NCBI GenBank assembly: GCA_964470195.1
Contig: CAYYBG010000027.1
Coordinates: forward strand, 1 to 27,421
Reading direction: 5' to 3'
From: RFPI01 sp964470195
GTDB lineage: Bacteria; Pseudomonadota; Gammaproteobacteria; Burkholderiales; Methylophilaceae
Length of the DNA stretch: 27,421 nucleotides
Positions 14,535 to 22,498 of this stretch are shown piece after piece; within the stretch, counting starts at the first letter, position 1, and each line of letters begins with the position of its first letter. The position numbers and the translations under genes are program-made. Below the pieces are notes generated by a model. The model was not told the DNA's origin. It searched no databases and saw only the letters and a program-made list of their open reading frames with translations.

Positions 14535-15188
14535 CTATTTAATTTTTGCTCGCTCATTCACCACCTGAGCAAATGCATCCATCATAGGCTGAATAAGGTT
14601 TTTATTTAATTTGAATGAAGCTTGATTCACAACCAAATATGAACTCACATCAGCCACGTGCTCGACGGCAACTAAATGATTAGCTTTCAGTGTACTTCCA
14701 GTACTCACCAAATCGACAATTGCATCAGCTAAGCCAACCAGCGGTGCTAACTCCATAGAGCCATATAGTTTAATCAAGTCAACGTGCATCCCTTTAGCTG
14801 CAAAGTGTTGTTTGGCTGTTTTTAAATATTTGGTAGCTACTTTTAAACGTGCTCCACTGCGCAAGCAGGCTTGATAATCAAACCCCTCAGGCACCGCAAC
14901 CATCATTTTGCAACGAGCTATTTGTAAATCGAGTGGCTGATAGATTCCCTGTAGATCTTGCTCATCTAATACATCCTTGCCAGCGATTCCAAGATCCGCA
15001 GCACCATATCGTACATAGGTAGGGACATCTGAAGCTCGGACAATGATTAAGCGAATATTGGCATGATTAGTACCAATAATTAATTTACGTGAGGATTCAG
15101 GGTCCTCATTGGGGACAATTCCTGCTGCTGCAAGCAGAGGTTTGGTCTCCTCAAAGATTCTACCTTTAGATAAAGCAATGGTAATCAT
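14535..15188 (-). CDS. hisG: ATP phosphoribosyltransferase, short-form catalytic subunit HisG
   Basis: HisG joins ATP and PRPP, the committed and feedback-controlled step. At 217 aa this is the short form, lacking the C-terminal regulatory domain of the roughly 300-aa long form. Family segments include ALSKGRIFEETKPLLAAAGI, DVPTYVRYGAADLGIAGKDVL, TKYLKTAKQHFAAKG and the PRPP loop in ADAIVDLVSTGSTLKANHL. Short HisG needs HisZ, a histidyl-tRNA-synthetase-like regulatory subunit, which is not in this window. It follows murA by 2 nt, so it is probably co-transcribed with the mla-murA run. Confidence 0.96.
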   Translation of the reverse strand: MITIALSKGRIFEETKPLLAAAGIVPNEDPESSRKLIIGTNHANIRLIIVRASDVPTYVRYGAADLGIAGKDVLDEQDLQGIYQPLDLQIARCKMMVAVPEGFDYQACLRSGARLKVATKYLKTAKQHFAAKGMHVDLIKLYGSMELAPLVGLADAIVDLVSTGSTLKANHLVAVEHVADVSSYLVVNQASFKLNKNLIQPMMDAFAQVVNERAKIK

Positions 15189-15190
15189 AC

Positions 15191-16456
15191 TTAATGATTT
15201 CTCTTAATATTAGCGCCAAGCGCACTCAGTTTTTCCTCTAGCATTTCATAGCCTCTATCAAGGTGATAAATACGCTCGATGGTTGTTTGTCCTTGTGCTA
15301 CTAATCCAGCCAAAACAAGACAGGCAGAGGCGCGTAAATCAGTCGCCATTACCGTTGCACCATCTAAATTTGGCACACCTCGGACCAAAGCAGTATTACC
15401 ATCAACATCGATTTTAGCACCGAGTCGCTGCAACTCTTGCACATGCATGAAGCGATTCTCAAAAATTGTCTCGGTAATTTTTGCAACACCTTCTGCAACT
15501 GTATTCATCGCCATAAACTGGGCTTGCATATCGGTAGGAAATGCAGGGTGTGGTGCAGTGCGAATGTTCACCGCCTGCAAGTGTCCGTTTGATTGGACTC
15601 GTATGTTTTGATCAGCACAATCAACTTGGGCTCCTGCTTCACGCAATTTTTCTATCACTGCATCCAAATCATTTGCTTCTACGCCTCGCACAGTGACATC
15701 TCCTGCGGTCATTGCCGCAGCAACCATATAGGTGCCTGCCTCAATACGATCGAATACAACACGATGTTGTGCCCCATGCAATGCTTTGACACCACGAATT
15801 GTAATAACATCGGTCCCTGCGCCAACAATATCAGCGCCCATTGCTATCAAGCAATTAGCCAAATCCACAACTTCTGGCTCTTTGGCGGCATTTTCTAAGA
15901 TGGTTACACCATCAGCTAAAGTAGCAGCCATCATCAAATTTTCAGTACCAGTGACAGTGACTAAATCCATAAAGTATCTGGTACCACGCAAGCGCTGATT
16001 GGGAAGATGTTTAGAGCTAGCTAAAATATAACCATGGTCAATTTTTAATTCGGCACCCATCGCTTGCAGCCCTTTGATATGAAGATCTACTGGTCTAGAA
16101 CCGATGGCACAACCTCCTGGTAAAGAAACTTTTGCCTCACCAAATCTTGCCAACAGCGGTCCTAAGACTAGTATTGATGCACGCATCGTTTTGACCATCT
16201 CATATGGTGCATTTAAATGTTGGATATTACTTGCATCCAAACTCACTTGATCATCATTACGCTCGACTTCTACTCCTATATGGGCTAAAAGTTGTTTAGT
16301 AGTGGCGATATCTTTAAGTTGAGGAACATTGCTAAGTTGCAATCTATCTGCCGCCAATAAAGAAGCACACAGAATGGGCAAAGCTGCATTTTTAGCACCT
16401 GAAATTTTGACTTCACCACGTAATGAAGTGCCCCCTTGAATCACTAAGCTATCCAA
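15191..16456 (-). CDS. murA: UDP-N-acetylglucosamine 1-carboxyvinyltransferase MurA
   Basis: MurA transfers enolpyruvate from PEP to UDP-GlcNAc, the first committed step of peptidoglycan synthesis. The 421-aa protein shows LRGEVKISGAKNAALPIL with K22 and N23, and the active-site cysteine C116 in SLPGGCAIGSRPVDLH, so it should be fosfomycin-sensitive. Late motifs TDMQAQFMAMNTVAEG and DLRASACLVLAGL are intact, as is the final RGYEMLEEKLSALGA. It lies between the glutaredoxin gene and hisG with 2-nt gaps on both sides. Confidence 0.98.
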   Translation of the reverse strand: MDSLVIQGGTSLRGEVKISGAKNAALPILCASLLAADRLQLSNVPQLKDIATTKQLLAHIGVEVERNDDQVSLDASNIQHLNAPYEMVKTMRASILVLGPLLARFGEAKVSLPGGCAIGSRPVDLHIKGLQAMGAELKIDHGYILASSKHLPNQRLRGTRYFMDLVTVTGTENLMMAATLADGVTILENAAKEPEVVDLANCLIAMGADIVGAGTDVITIRGVKALHGAQHRVVFDRIEAGTYMVAAAMTAGDVTVRGVEANDLDAVIEKLREAGAQVDCADQNIRVQSNGHLQAVNIRTAPHPAFPTDMQAQFMAMNTVAEGVAKITETIFENRFMHVQELQRLGAKIDVDGNTALVRGVPNLDGATVMATDLRASACLVLAGLVAQGQTTIERIYHLDRGYEMLEEKLSALGANIKRNH

Positions 16457-16458
16457 AA

Positions 16459-16776
16459 TTAATCTGCGCTTTCACTCAATAATTTTTGTAACTCACCCTG
16501 CTCATACATGGCACGCATAATGTCTGCGCCACCCACAAAATTACCATGAATATAGAGTTGAGGAATGGTAGGCCAATTAGAAAACACTTTAATCCCATCC
16601 CGTATCGCGGGGTCTGCTAGAACATCAACAGCTAAGTAGTCTTTTACTCCGCAGGCAGCCAAAATTTGTGCTGCCAAGCCTGAAAATCCACATTGTGGAA
16701 ATTTGGGGCTTCCCTTCATATATAACACAACAGAATGTTCATTTATCTGATCTTGAATCAAAGCTTGTGTATCCAT
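16459..16776 (-). CDS. grxD: Monothiol CGFS glutaredoxin (Grx4/GrxD type)
   Basis: CGFS glutaredoxins bind a bridging 2Fe-2S cluster with glutathione and deliver it to client proteins or to BolA partners. The 105-aa protein has VVLYMKGSPKFPQCGFS with the single active cysteine (near residue 30), the cis-Pro loop NWPTIPQLYIHG, and GGADIMRAMYEQGELQKLL for glutathione binding. It lies 1 nt after ibaG, the BolA-family gene, and 2 nt before murA. The direct BolA-glutaredoxin pairing supports a cluster-trafficking role. Confidence 0.95.
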   Translation of the reverse strand: MDTQALIQDQINEHSVVLYMKGSPKFPQCGFSGLAAQILAACGVKDYLAVDVLADPAIRDGIKVFSNWPTIPQLYIHGNFVGGADIMRAMYEQGELQKLLSESAD

Positions 16777-16777
16777 A

Positions 16778-17032
16778 TTATCCTCTCATTAATCCTGAAT
16801 TGCTCCATGCCTCTGGTGTAAAGGTGCGCATAGATAGTGCATGAATTTCATTACCCATGCGTTGCCCTAGTACCTGATAAACCATTTGATGCTGTTGCAC
16901 CATATTCTTACCTTCGAATGCTTTACTAACTACGATTGCCTCAAAATGCTGCCCATCGTCTCCTAATACCTGCAAAAACTCACAGGTTAATCCATTGCTA
17001 ATATAAGTTTTAATTTCTTCTGCTGTTAACAT
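16778..17032 (-). CDS. ibaG: BolA-family protein IbaG (YrbA-like)
   Basis: IbaG is a small BolA-family protein that forms iron-sulfur heterodimers with CGFS glutaredoxins. The 84-aa protein shows HFEAIVVSKAFEGKNMVQQHQMVYQVLG (about 29-56), which includes the helix-turn-helix-like BolA core, and EIHALSMRTFTPEAW near the C-terminus, with the conserved histidine. Its place between the mla genes and murA matches the E. coli ibaG locus, although a YadGH-type exporter intervenes here. Confidence 0.93.
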   Translation of the reverse strand: MLTAEEIKTYISNGLTCEFLQVLGDDGQHFEAIVVSKAFEGKNMVQQHQMVYQVLGQRMGNEIHALSMRTFTPEAWSNSGLMRG

Positions 17033-17035
17033 AAA

Positions 17036-17806
17036 TTATCCACGTAATTTATAACCAGCTCTCAGCATTAAAATAGTGACACCAGAAAGCACTATCAAGC
17101 TAACAGCCACGACACTAAGACTCAACCATGGAGAGATATCCCCAACGCCAAAAAAACCGTAGCGAAATCCATCTATCATGTAAAAGAATGGATTGAGATG
17201 TGACACCTTTTGCCAAAATGGCGGTAATGAATGAATCGAATAAAATACTCCCGATAAAAATGACAAAGGCATAATCACAAAGTTCTGGAATGCTGCCATT
17301 TGATCAAATTTCTCAGCCCAAAGGCCAGCAATAATTCCAAATGCTCCTAGCATTGCGCTTCCTAAGAAGGCGAAAGCAAAAATGATCCAAGGATGCTGTA
17401 AAGGTAAATCAATAAATAAAATCGATACAAGATAGATACAAAAGCCGACGCTGACACCTCGGATAATAGAGGCTGTCAAAAAGGCCAAAAAAAACTCAAA
17501 ATATGAGATGGGTGTAATTAGAATAAATATAATATTTCCCATGACTTTAGATTGAATCAAACTTGAGGAACTATTAGCAAAAGAATTCTGTAATAGCGAC
17601 ATCATAATGAGTCCAGGAATGAGAAAAACACTGTAATCAACCCCCGGATAAATTTCAACATGACTTCCCAAGACGTGCGAAAAAATGAGTAGGTAGAGAA
17701 GGGCAGTAATCACTGGGGCAGCAACTGTTTGAAAGCTAACTTTCCAGAAGCGTAGTAGCTCTTTTTTGAAAAGTGTCCAAGCGCCGACCATTGAGGGATT
17801 AATCAT
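17036..17806 (-). CDS. yadH: ABC-2 type transporter permease (YadH-like)
   Basis: This 256-aa protein is the membrane part of an ABC exporter whose substrate is unknown. It has about six hydrophobic segments, the N-terminal WTLFKKELLRFWKVSFQTVAAPVITALLYLLIFSHVLG, VFLIPGLIMMSLLQNSFANSSSS and the late FLSGVFYSIHSLPPFWQKVSHLNPFFYMIDGFRYGFFG motif of the YadH group. Length equals E. coli YadH. Its start overlaps the ATPase stop by 4 nt (ATGA). Confidence 0.93.
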   Translation of the reverse strand: MINPSMVGAWTLFKKELLRFWKVSFQTVAAPVITALLYLLIFSHVLGSHVEIYPGVDYSVFLIPGLIMMSLLQNSFANSSSSLIQSKVMGNIIFILITPISYFEFFLAFLTASIIRGVSVGFCIYLVSILFIDLPLQHPWIIFAFAFLGSAMLGAFGIIAGLWAEKFDQMAAFQNFVIMPLSFLSGVFYSIHSLPPFWQKVSHLNPFFYMIDGFRYGFFGVGDISPWLSLSVVAVSLIVLSGVTILMLRAGYKLRG

Positions 17807-18705
17807 GATGATTTTCCTACCATCTCTACGAATACATCCTCAAGGTCGCGTTCAATTAAACGCAAATCCTCTAATTCGATATCAGCCTCACGTAAAAAGG
17901 CCAACACATTTTCTAATGTGGAAACTTCATCAAGTTTGAGCACATGCCATTCTTGATTTTTTTCTTTAAGCATGGGCAACAATGAATCAGGCAGCTTCCC
18001 TGCAAACTTGAGTTGTAATAATTTGCCATGTACAGTGCGCAAAAAGTTATCAGTTGTGTCTAGCTTAATAATTTTGCCTTGTTTCAACATAGCTATACGA
18101 GAACATAATTCTTCTGCTTCCTCTAAATAGTGAGTAGTAAGAATAATGGTATGTCCCTCAGCATTGAGGCGTTTAATAAAATCCCAAAGCGTTAAACGTA
18201 ATTCCACATCTACGCCTGCAGTTGGTTCATCCAAGACAATCACTGGTGGCTTATGTACCAACGCTTGCGCAATCAATGCGCGCCGTTTCATACCGCCAGA
18301 AAGCCTGCGCATATTGGTATTCGCCTTATCGGTCAGATCTAAGCCTTCGATGACTTCATCAATCCACACATCATTGTCTTTACGTTTTCCGAAATATCCT
18401 GCTTGAAAACGCAACATCTCACGTAAGGAAAAGAATGGATCAAACACTAACTCTTGAGGAACTACACCTAATGAGCGTCTGGCCTCACGGTATTGATTGA
18501 TTACATCAAAGCCCATGACCTCAACAAAACCATGAGTCGGCTTTAGCAGTCCAGACAGAATATTAATCATGGTAGATTTTCCAGCACCATTCGGTCCGAG
18601 CAAAGCAAAAAACTCGCCTTGCTGGATGCATAAGTCGACTCCATCAAGCGCCTTTAGAGTGCCAAATTGTTTGGATACCTGATGAAATTGAACGGCAGCT
18701 GGCAT
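17803..18705 (-). CDS. yadG: ABC transporter ATPase (YadG-like)
   Basis: The 300-aa ATPase would drive the adjacent YadH-like permease. Walker A is GPNGAGKST (37-45), the signature is LSGGMKRR (about 134-141), Walker B VIVLDEPTAGVD (about 154-165), and the H-loop TTHYLEEAEELC. A roughly 70-residue C-terminal extension after about residue 225 is usual in exporter ATPases of the CcmA/NodI type. It lies between mlaB and ibaG. Confidence 0.94.
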   Translation of the reverse strand: MPAAVQFHQVSKQFGTLKALDGVDLCIQQGEFFALLGPNGAGKSTMINILSGLLKPTHGFVEVMGFDVINQYREARRSLGVVPQELVFDPFFSLREMLRFQAGYFGKRKDNDVWIDEVIEGLDLTDKANTNMRRLSGGMKRRALIAQALVHKPPVIVLDEPTAGVDVELRLTLWDFIKRLNAEGHTIILTTHYLEEAEELCSRIAMLKQGKIIKLDTTDNFLRTVHGKLLQLKFAGKLPDSLLPMLKEKNQEWHVLKLDEVSTLENVLAFLREADIELEDLRLIERDLEDVFVEMVGKSS

Positions 18706-18732
18706 ATCAGTTATTGTTCCTTAGCTACCGGT

Positions 18733-19023
18733 TTAGGGCTTTTCCGGGATCAGTCCGTCCACGCCATAAAGAGATAATAAACTTTGTAAATTATCTGGAA
18801 GATTTGCAAAATTAATATCACAACCGGAAGTAATTGCATCCCTCAACAGCTCGAAAATAACACTTACTGTAGAGGTATCAACATGGGTTACTGCTGAAAA
18901 ATCAATTTTTAACTTTGCCCCTTTTGGCAAAGGCAACAGCTCAGAACGAAGCTGTAAAATACGCTGAATAGACATATCGCCATGAATTTTCCATACAGCA
19001 TCTAATTTTTCAATTTGTGCCAC
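18733..19023 (-). CDS. mlaB: STAS-domain protein MlaB
   Basis: MlaB is a cytoplasmic STAS-domain protein that stabilises and activates the MlaF ATPase. The 96-aa protein has a beta strand (AVWKIHGDMSI), a helix (RILQLRSELLP), and the STAS core KLKIDFSAVTHVDTSTVSVIFELLRDA, whose DTST loop matches the position of the functional threonine in E. coli MlaB. Sequence conservation is moderate, so context (next to mlaC) supports the call. It is 14 nt downstream of mlaC. Confidence 0.88.
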   Translation of the reverse strand: MAQIEKLDAVWKIHGDMSIQRILQLRSELLPLPKGAKLKIDFSAVTHVDTSTVSVIFELLRDAITSGCDINFANLPDNLQSLLSLYGVDGLIPEKP

Positions 19024-19037
19024 CTAATACCTCAGAA

Positions 19038-19655
19038 CTATTTTTTTGCTACCAAATTTTCTTTGTTTTTGTCAGCAAGTTTTTGGATCAAGCTATCGAT
19101 ACTTCCTTGACGAATCTCATTTCCAAACTGACTACGATAATTAGTTACTAAGCTCACACCTTCTATCGAGATATCATAGACCTTCCAACTATCGTTGATT
19201 GACTCTAGAGTGTAGTCAACCCCGATTGGTTGCCCCCCAGATTGAAGAATCAAAGTCTTCACCACTACCTGCTTATCATCTGCATAATCTTTCAAGGGTT
19301 TGTATTCGATCGTTTGATTACGATACTTAGACAGAGCTGACGCATAGGTATAAAGCATCAAAGTACGAAATTCTTTTTGGAAAGCATCTTGTTGTTCCTT
19401 ATTAGCTTTAACATAATTCTTACCAAGTACTAGACGACATACATGTTCAAAATTGAAATGCGGCAAGATTTTTTCTTCGGCTAGAGTAAATACTTTCTGC
19501 TGATCCCCAGCTTGAATCTCTTTATCTTTTTTTACAATAGCTAATACATCATCAGCAATTGCTTTAACAAATACATCAGCTGCAACTCCAGCCAATGCTA
19601 TTTGTGCCATCAGGCAAAAAATGATTGTGAATAAAATTTGTTTCAACAATTTCAT
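19038..19655 (-). CDS. mlaC: Periplasmic phospholipid-binding protein MlaC
   Basis: MlaC shuttles phospholipids across the periplasm between the outer-membrane MlaA complex and MlaFEDB. The 205-aa precursor has a Sec signal peptide (residues 1-22, ending QIALA-G). The mature part shows ILPHFNFEHVCRLVLGKNYVKANKEQQDAFQKEFRTLMLYTYASALSKY, the family core, then VKTLILQSGGQPIGVDYTL and WKVYDISIEGVSLVTNYRSQF. Its ATG overlaps the mlaD stop by one base. Confidence 0.95.
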   Translation of the reverse strand: MKLLKQILFTIIFCLMAQIALAGVAADVFVKAIADDVLAIVKKDKEIQAGDQQKVFTLAEEKILPHFNFEHVCRLVLGKNYVKANKEQQDAFQKEFRTLMLYTYASALSKYRNQTIEYKPLKDYADDKQVVVKTLILQSGGQPIGVDYTLESINDSWKVYDISIEGVSLVTNYRSQFGNEIRQGSIDSLIQKLADKNKENLVAKK

Positions 19656-20137
19656 TATTCCACCGCCTTAGTTTCAGATTTATTTTCAGATGCTTTGCTG
19701 TACAAAAATTGGCTAATTAATTTTTCCAACACTACTGCATCTTGGGTATGTTTAATTTTATCACCATCTTTTAGGTTAGTTTCCTCACCTCCAACCTCAA
19801 GACCAATATATTGCTCACCCAATAATCCTGCTGTATAGATATTGGCAAACGTATCTGTCGAGAAGGTGTAACGTTTATCCAACTTGAGTGTGACAATAGC
19901 CTCATGGCTTTGGTTGTCAAAATGGATATTATCTACACGACCAATCACTACTCCGGCACTCTTTACTGGCGCTCGTGGTTTAAGACCTCCAATATTTTCA
20001 AAAGCCGCAGTAACCTTGTAGGTTTCCCCTAGGTTGCTGGAAGTCAGATTGCCAACTTTCAGTGCCAGTCCAAAAATAGCGGCAATGCCTAGTGCGACAA
20101 ACACCCCCACCCATAAATCTATCGTTGTTCTTTCCAT
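19655..20137 (-). CDS. mlaD: MCE-domain phospholipid transport protein MlaD
   Basis: MlaD forms a hexameric periplasmic ring on MlaFE through which lipids pass. The 160-aa protein has a single N-terminal membrane helix (about 8-28, LWVGVFVALGIAAIFGLAL) and one MCE domain (about 38-118) with AAFENIGGLKPRAPVKSAGVVIGRVDNIHFD and IYTAGLLGEQYIGLEVGGEE. The C-terminal stretch (about 133-160) includes the hydrophobic VLEKLISQFLYSK helix. Length and order match the E. coli operon. Confidence 0.96.
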   Translation of the reverse strand: MERTTIDLWVGVFVALGIAAIFGLALKVGNLTSSNLGETYKVTAAFENIGGLKPRAPVKSAGVVIGRVDNIHFDNQSHEAIVTLKLDKRYTFSTDTFANIYTAGLLGEQYIGLEVGGEETNLKDGDKIKHTQDAVVLEKLISQFLYSKASENKSETKAVE

Positions 20138-20156
20138 CGCTTCCTCACAAACACGA

Positions 20157-20945
20157 TTAAACGTTAATCATAAATGAAGTTAATACAAAATCTAAACCTA
20201 ACACCGCTAGTGATGAATAAACCACCGTTCGAGTGGTTGCACGACTGACACCCTCAGCTGTAGGAGGTGCATCATAACCCTCAAACAAGGCAATCATGGT
20301 GCACACCACACCAAAGACTAGACTTTTGATAACTCCATTAATAATGTCTTCTTGAAAATCAACATTGGCTTGCATCTGCGACCAAAATGCACCGCTATCG
20401 ACCCCTATGACAGGAACTGCAACAAAATAACCACCCAGAATACCAATCATGGAAAATAAAACTGCCAAAATGGGCATTGAGATAGTTCCTGCCCAAAATC
20501 TTGGTGCTAAGACTCTGGCAATTGGACTGACTGCCATCATTTCCATTGCGGAAAGCTGTTCTGTTGCTCGCATCAAGCCAATTTCTGCGGTAATTGCAGT
20601 CCCTGCGCGGCCGGCAAACAGCAAAGCAGTAACCACAGGCCCCAACTCACGTACCAAAGAGAGTGCTACTAAAACCCCAATCGCTTCTGATGATCCATAT
20701 TTCTGCAGGGTGTTATACCCCTGCAATCCCAAAACCATCCCTACGAAAAAAGCCGAGACAATGACAATAAGAAGCGAGAGTACGCCCGTAGCAAATATTT
20801 CTTTAATAATTAAATTGGGTCGTTTAATACTCTCCAGCAAATACAAAATCACATAAAAAAATAATCTTCCTCCAGCACCTAGATGCCAAACAGCATTGAT
20901 CATGCAATGGCCTATTGATTGGAAAAAATGAAGTAATTGTTTCAT
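20157..20945 (-). CDS. mlaE: Phospholipid transport permease MlaE
   Basis: MlaE is the inner-membrane permease of the Mla ABC system. The 262-aa protein has five or so hydrophobic segments and the family motifs FVGMVLGLQGYNTLQKYGSSEAIGVLVALSLVRELGPVVTALLFAGRAGTAITAEIGLMRATEQLSAMEMMAVSPIARVLAPRFWAG reported here by its position (about 63-155). The signature ELGPV and the Glu-rich EIGLMRATEQLSAM part form the coupling helix. Its start overlaps mlaF by 4 nt. Confidence 0.96.
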   Translation of the reverse strand: MKQLLHFFQSIGHCMINAVWHLGAGGRLFFYVILYLLESIKRPNLIIKEIFATGVLSLLIVIVSAFFVGMVLGLQGYNTLQKYGSSEAIGVLVALSLVRELGPVVTALLFAGRAGTAITAEIGLMRATEQLSAMEMMAVSPIARVLAPRFWAGTISMPILAVLFSMIGILGGYFVAVPVIGVDSGAFWSQMQANVDFQEDIINGVIKSLVFGVVCTMIALFEGYDAPPTAEGVSRATTRTVVYSSLAVLGLDFVLTSFMINV

Positions 20946-21748
20946 TGTGACGATACTCGCAACATTTCATGACGATAATCGCCAGCTGGGTAATGGAAAG
21001 GCACTGGACCATCCATTTCTCCATGAACAAATTGGTGGACAAAAGGCATTGTAGATTTTTTTAGTTGGTCGGGAGTGCCTTCCGCCACCACGACCCCTTG
21101 AGAAACAAAGTAAATGTAATCAGCAAATATAAAAGTTTCGTGTACATCGTGCGTCACGACGATCGATGTAGCACCTAGAGCATCATTTAAACTACGTATC
21201 AAATTGCATACCACACCCATAGAAATCGGATCTAATCCAGCAAAAGGCTCATCATACATAATAATGGAAGGATCCAACGCTACCGCTCGGGCTAAAGCAA
21301 CTCGACGCGCCATCCCTCCAGAAAGCTCTGCTGGCATCAAATGATGAGCGCCACGTAAACCGACTGCATTTAGTTTAAGCATGACGAAGTCACGTACCAT
21401 AGACTCTGGTAAATCGGTATGCTCTCGTATAGGGAAAGCTACATTCTCATATACCGACAAATCAGTAAACAAAGCTCCAAACTGAAACAACATACCCATT
21501 TTGCGACGAAGCTGGAACAGTTTTTCTCTGCTTTGTTGATGAACAATCTCACCATCAACCAATACCTCTCCCTTACTTGGTGCCAGTTGGCCACCAATTA
21601 GACGAAGCAAAGTCGTTTTACCACTGCCACTTCCGCCCATGATGGCAACCACTTTACCTCGAGGGAAAACCATATTGATTCCCTTGTGAAGCAAGCGATT
21701 TTTGTACCCAAAAGAAAGATTGTTAATCTCAACGAGATTGTCAGCCAT
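20942..21748 (-). CDS. mlaF: Phospholipid transport ATPase MlaF
   Basis: MlaF energises the MlaFEDB lipid transporter that helps maintain outer-membrane asymmetry. The 268-aa ATPase carries Walker A GGSGSGKTT (about 38-46), signature LSGGMARRVALARA (about 143-156), Walker B MYDEPFAGLDP and the H-loop VVTHDVHET. It is the first gene of a tight co-directional run reaching hisC. The 105-nt gap upstream contains the weak pilin terminator; I see no convincing promoter in it. Confidence 0.96.
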   Translation of the reverse strand: MADNLVEINNLSFGYKNRLLHKGINMVFPRGKVVAIMGGSGSGKTTLLRLIGGQLAPSKGEVLVDGEIVHQQSREKLFQLRRKMGMLFQFGALFTDLSVYENVAFPIREHTDLPESMVRDFVMLKLNAVGLRGAHHLMPAELSGGMARRVALARAVALDPSIIMYDEPFAGLDPISMGVVCNLIRSLNDALGATSIVVTHDVHETFIFADYIYFVSQGVVVAEGTPDQLKKSTMPFVHQFVHGEMDGPVPFHYPAGDYRHEMLRVSSQ

Positions 21749-21811
21749 AGCATCAAAGCAGTTTGTCTAATTACTTGGTATTTTAAAGCAAATCCAATCC
21801 AAGGGTAAGGC

Positions 21812-21836
21812 AAAAATATTCGAATTGGATCGAATA
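21812..21836 (-). terminator. Weak terminator after the orphan pilin gene
   Basis: On the minus strand TATTCGA, loop TCCAAT, TCGAATA (21817-21836) is followed directly by five T residues (21812-21816). It begins 17 nt after the pilin stop. The 7-bp stem is A+T-rich, so some readthrough into mlaF is expected. The core ATTCGA-N6-TCGAAT could also serve as a protein-binding dyad. Confidence 0.5.
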
Positions 21837-21853
21837 GAAAGCTTGCCATCTGT

Positions 21854-22498
21854 CTAAAATCCCATACAAACAGTGTATTTACTAGTGTCTAATATAGTAA
21901 CTGTATTACCCACCGAAGTGACTGCCTCAACGGCTGAAACACCAGTCACATTTTCTGCGGCCATCATATTACCGCTAGCGGTGTTGCCATTATCCAGCAT
22001 AGTTTCAAGTTGCTTGACGTATTTCCCCAAAATGTTTTGTGAACATACGGCGATAGTGCCAGTCATTCCTGAAATGGTGTTTTCTGGTCTAGATTGAACT
22101 CCCAAGCGCCCACCTTCGGCATTACTTGGCAAATAAGTAGCCTCTCCTAAAATGCTAGATCCATTAGCCAATCCAGACTTACGCAGATGTTGCCACAGAG
22201 TGTAAGTTTCCGCAGTTTGGGGTGGATTAAGCCAAACTCCGTCAATTTGACCATCACCATTACCATTGTTTTCAGCTCCAACATTCCCTACTGCTGCAAT
22301 ATCATCGCCAGGTAAGGCATGAAACTTATCTTGGTAGGAATACAGTTGCATTTGTATATTGCGAAAGTCATTGGCAAGATTTTTTACCTTGGCACTATTA
22401 ATCAGCTCCTGCCCCTTTAATACCCCTGCTAATAACAAACCAATAATCACCAACACGATAGCCAGTTCTATTAGAGTAAAACCAGATTGTTTTTTCAT
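21854..22498 (-). CDS. Orphan type IV pilin-like protein (prepilin N-terminus)
   Basis: This 214-aa protein has a short prepilin leader MKKQSG, cleaved before F7 in the motif G-FTLIE, followed by the hydrophobic helix FTLIELAIVLVIIGLLLAG with the conserved Glu at +5. The C-terminal globular part is Gly/Asn/Ala-rich and has two cysteines, in AVCSQN and in YTVCMGF at the very end, consistent with a pilin D-region disulfide. No assembly ATPase, prepilin peptidase or other pilus gene is nearby, so it depends on machinery encoded elsewhere. It could be a major pilin, a minor pilin or a pseudopilin. GGAG lies 8 nt before the ATG. Confidence 0.88.
   Translation of the reverse strand: MKKQSGFTLIELAIVLVIIGLLLAGVLKGQELINSAKVKNLANDFRNIQMQLYSYQDKFHALPGDDIAAVGNVGAENNGNGDGQIDGVWLNPPQTAETYTLWQHLRKSGLANGSSILGEATYLPSNAEGGRLGVQSRPENTISGMTGTIAVCSQNILGKYVKQLETMLDNGNTASGNMMAAENVTGVSAVEAVTSVGNTVTILDTSKYTVCMGF

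Noticed and set aside
15593..15998. Plus-strand frames opposite murA
   Set aside because: They overlap conserved MurA codons and show no recognisable protein features.
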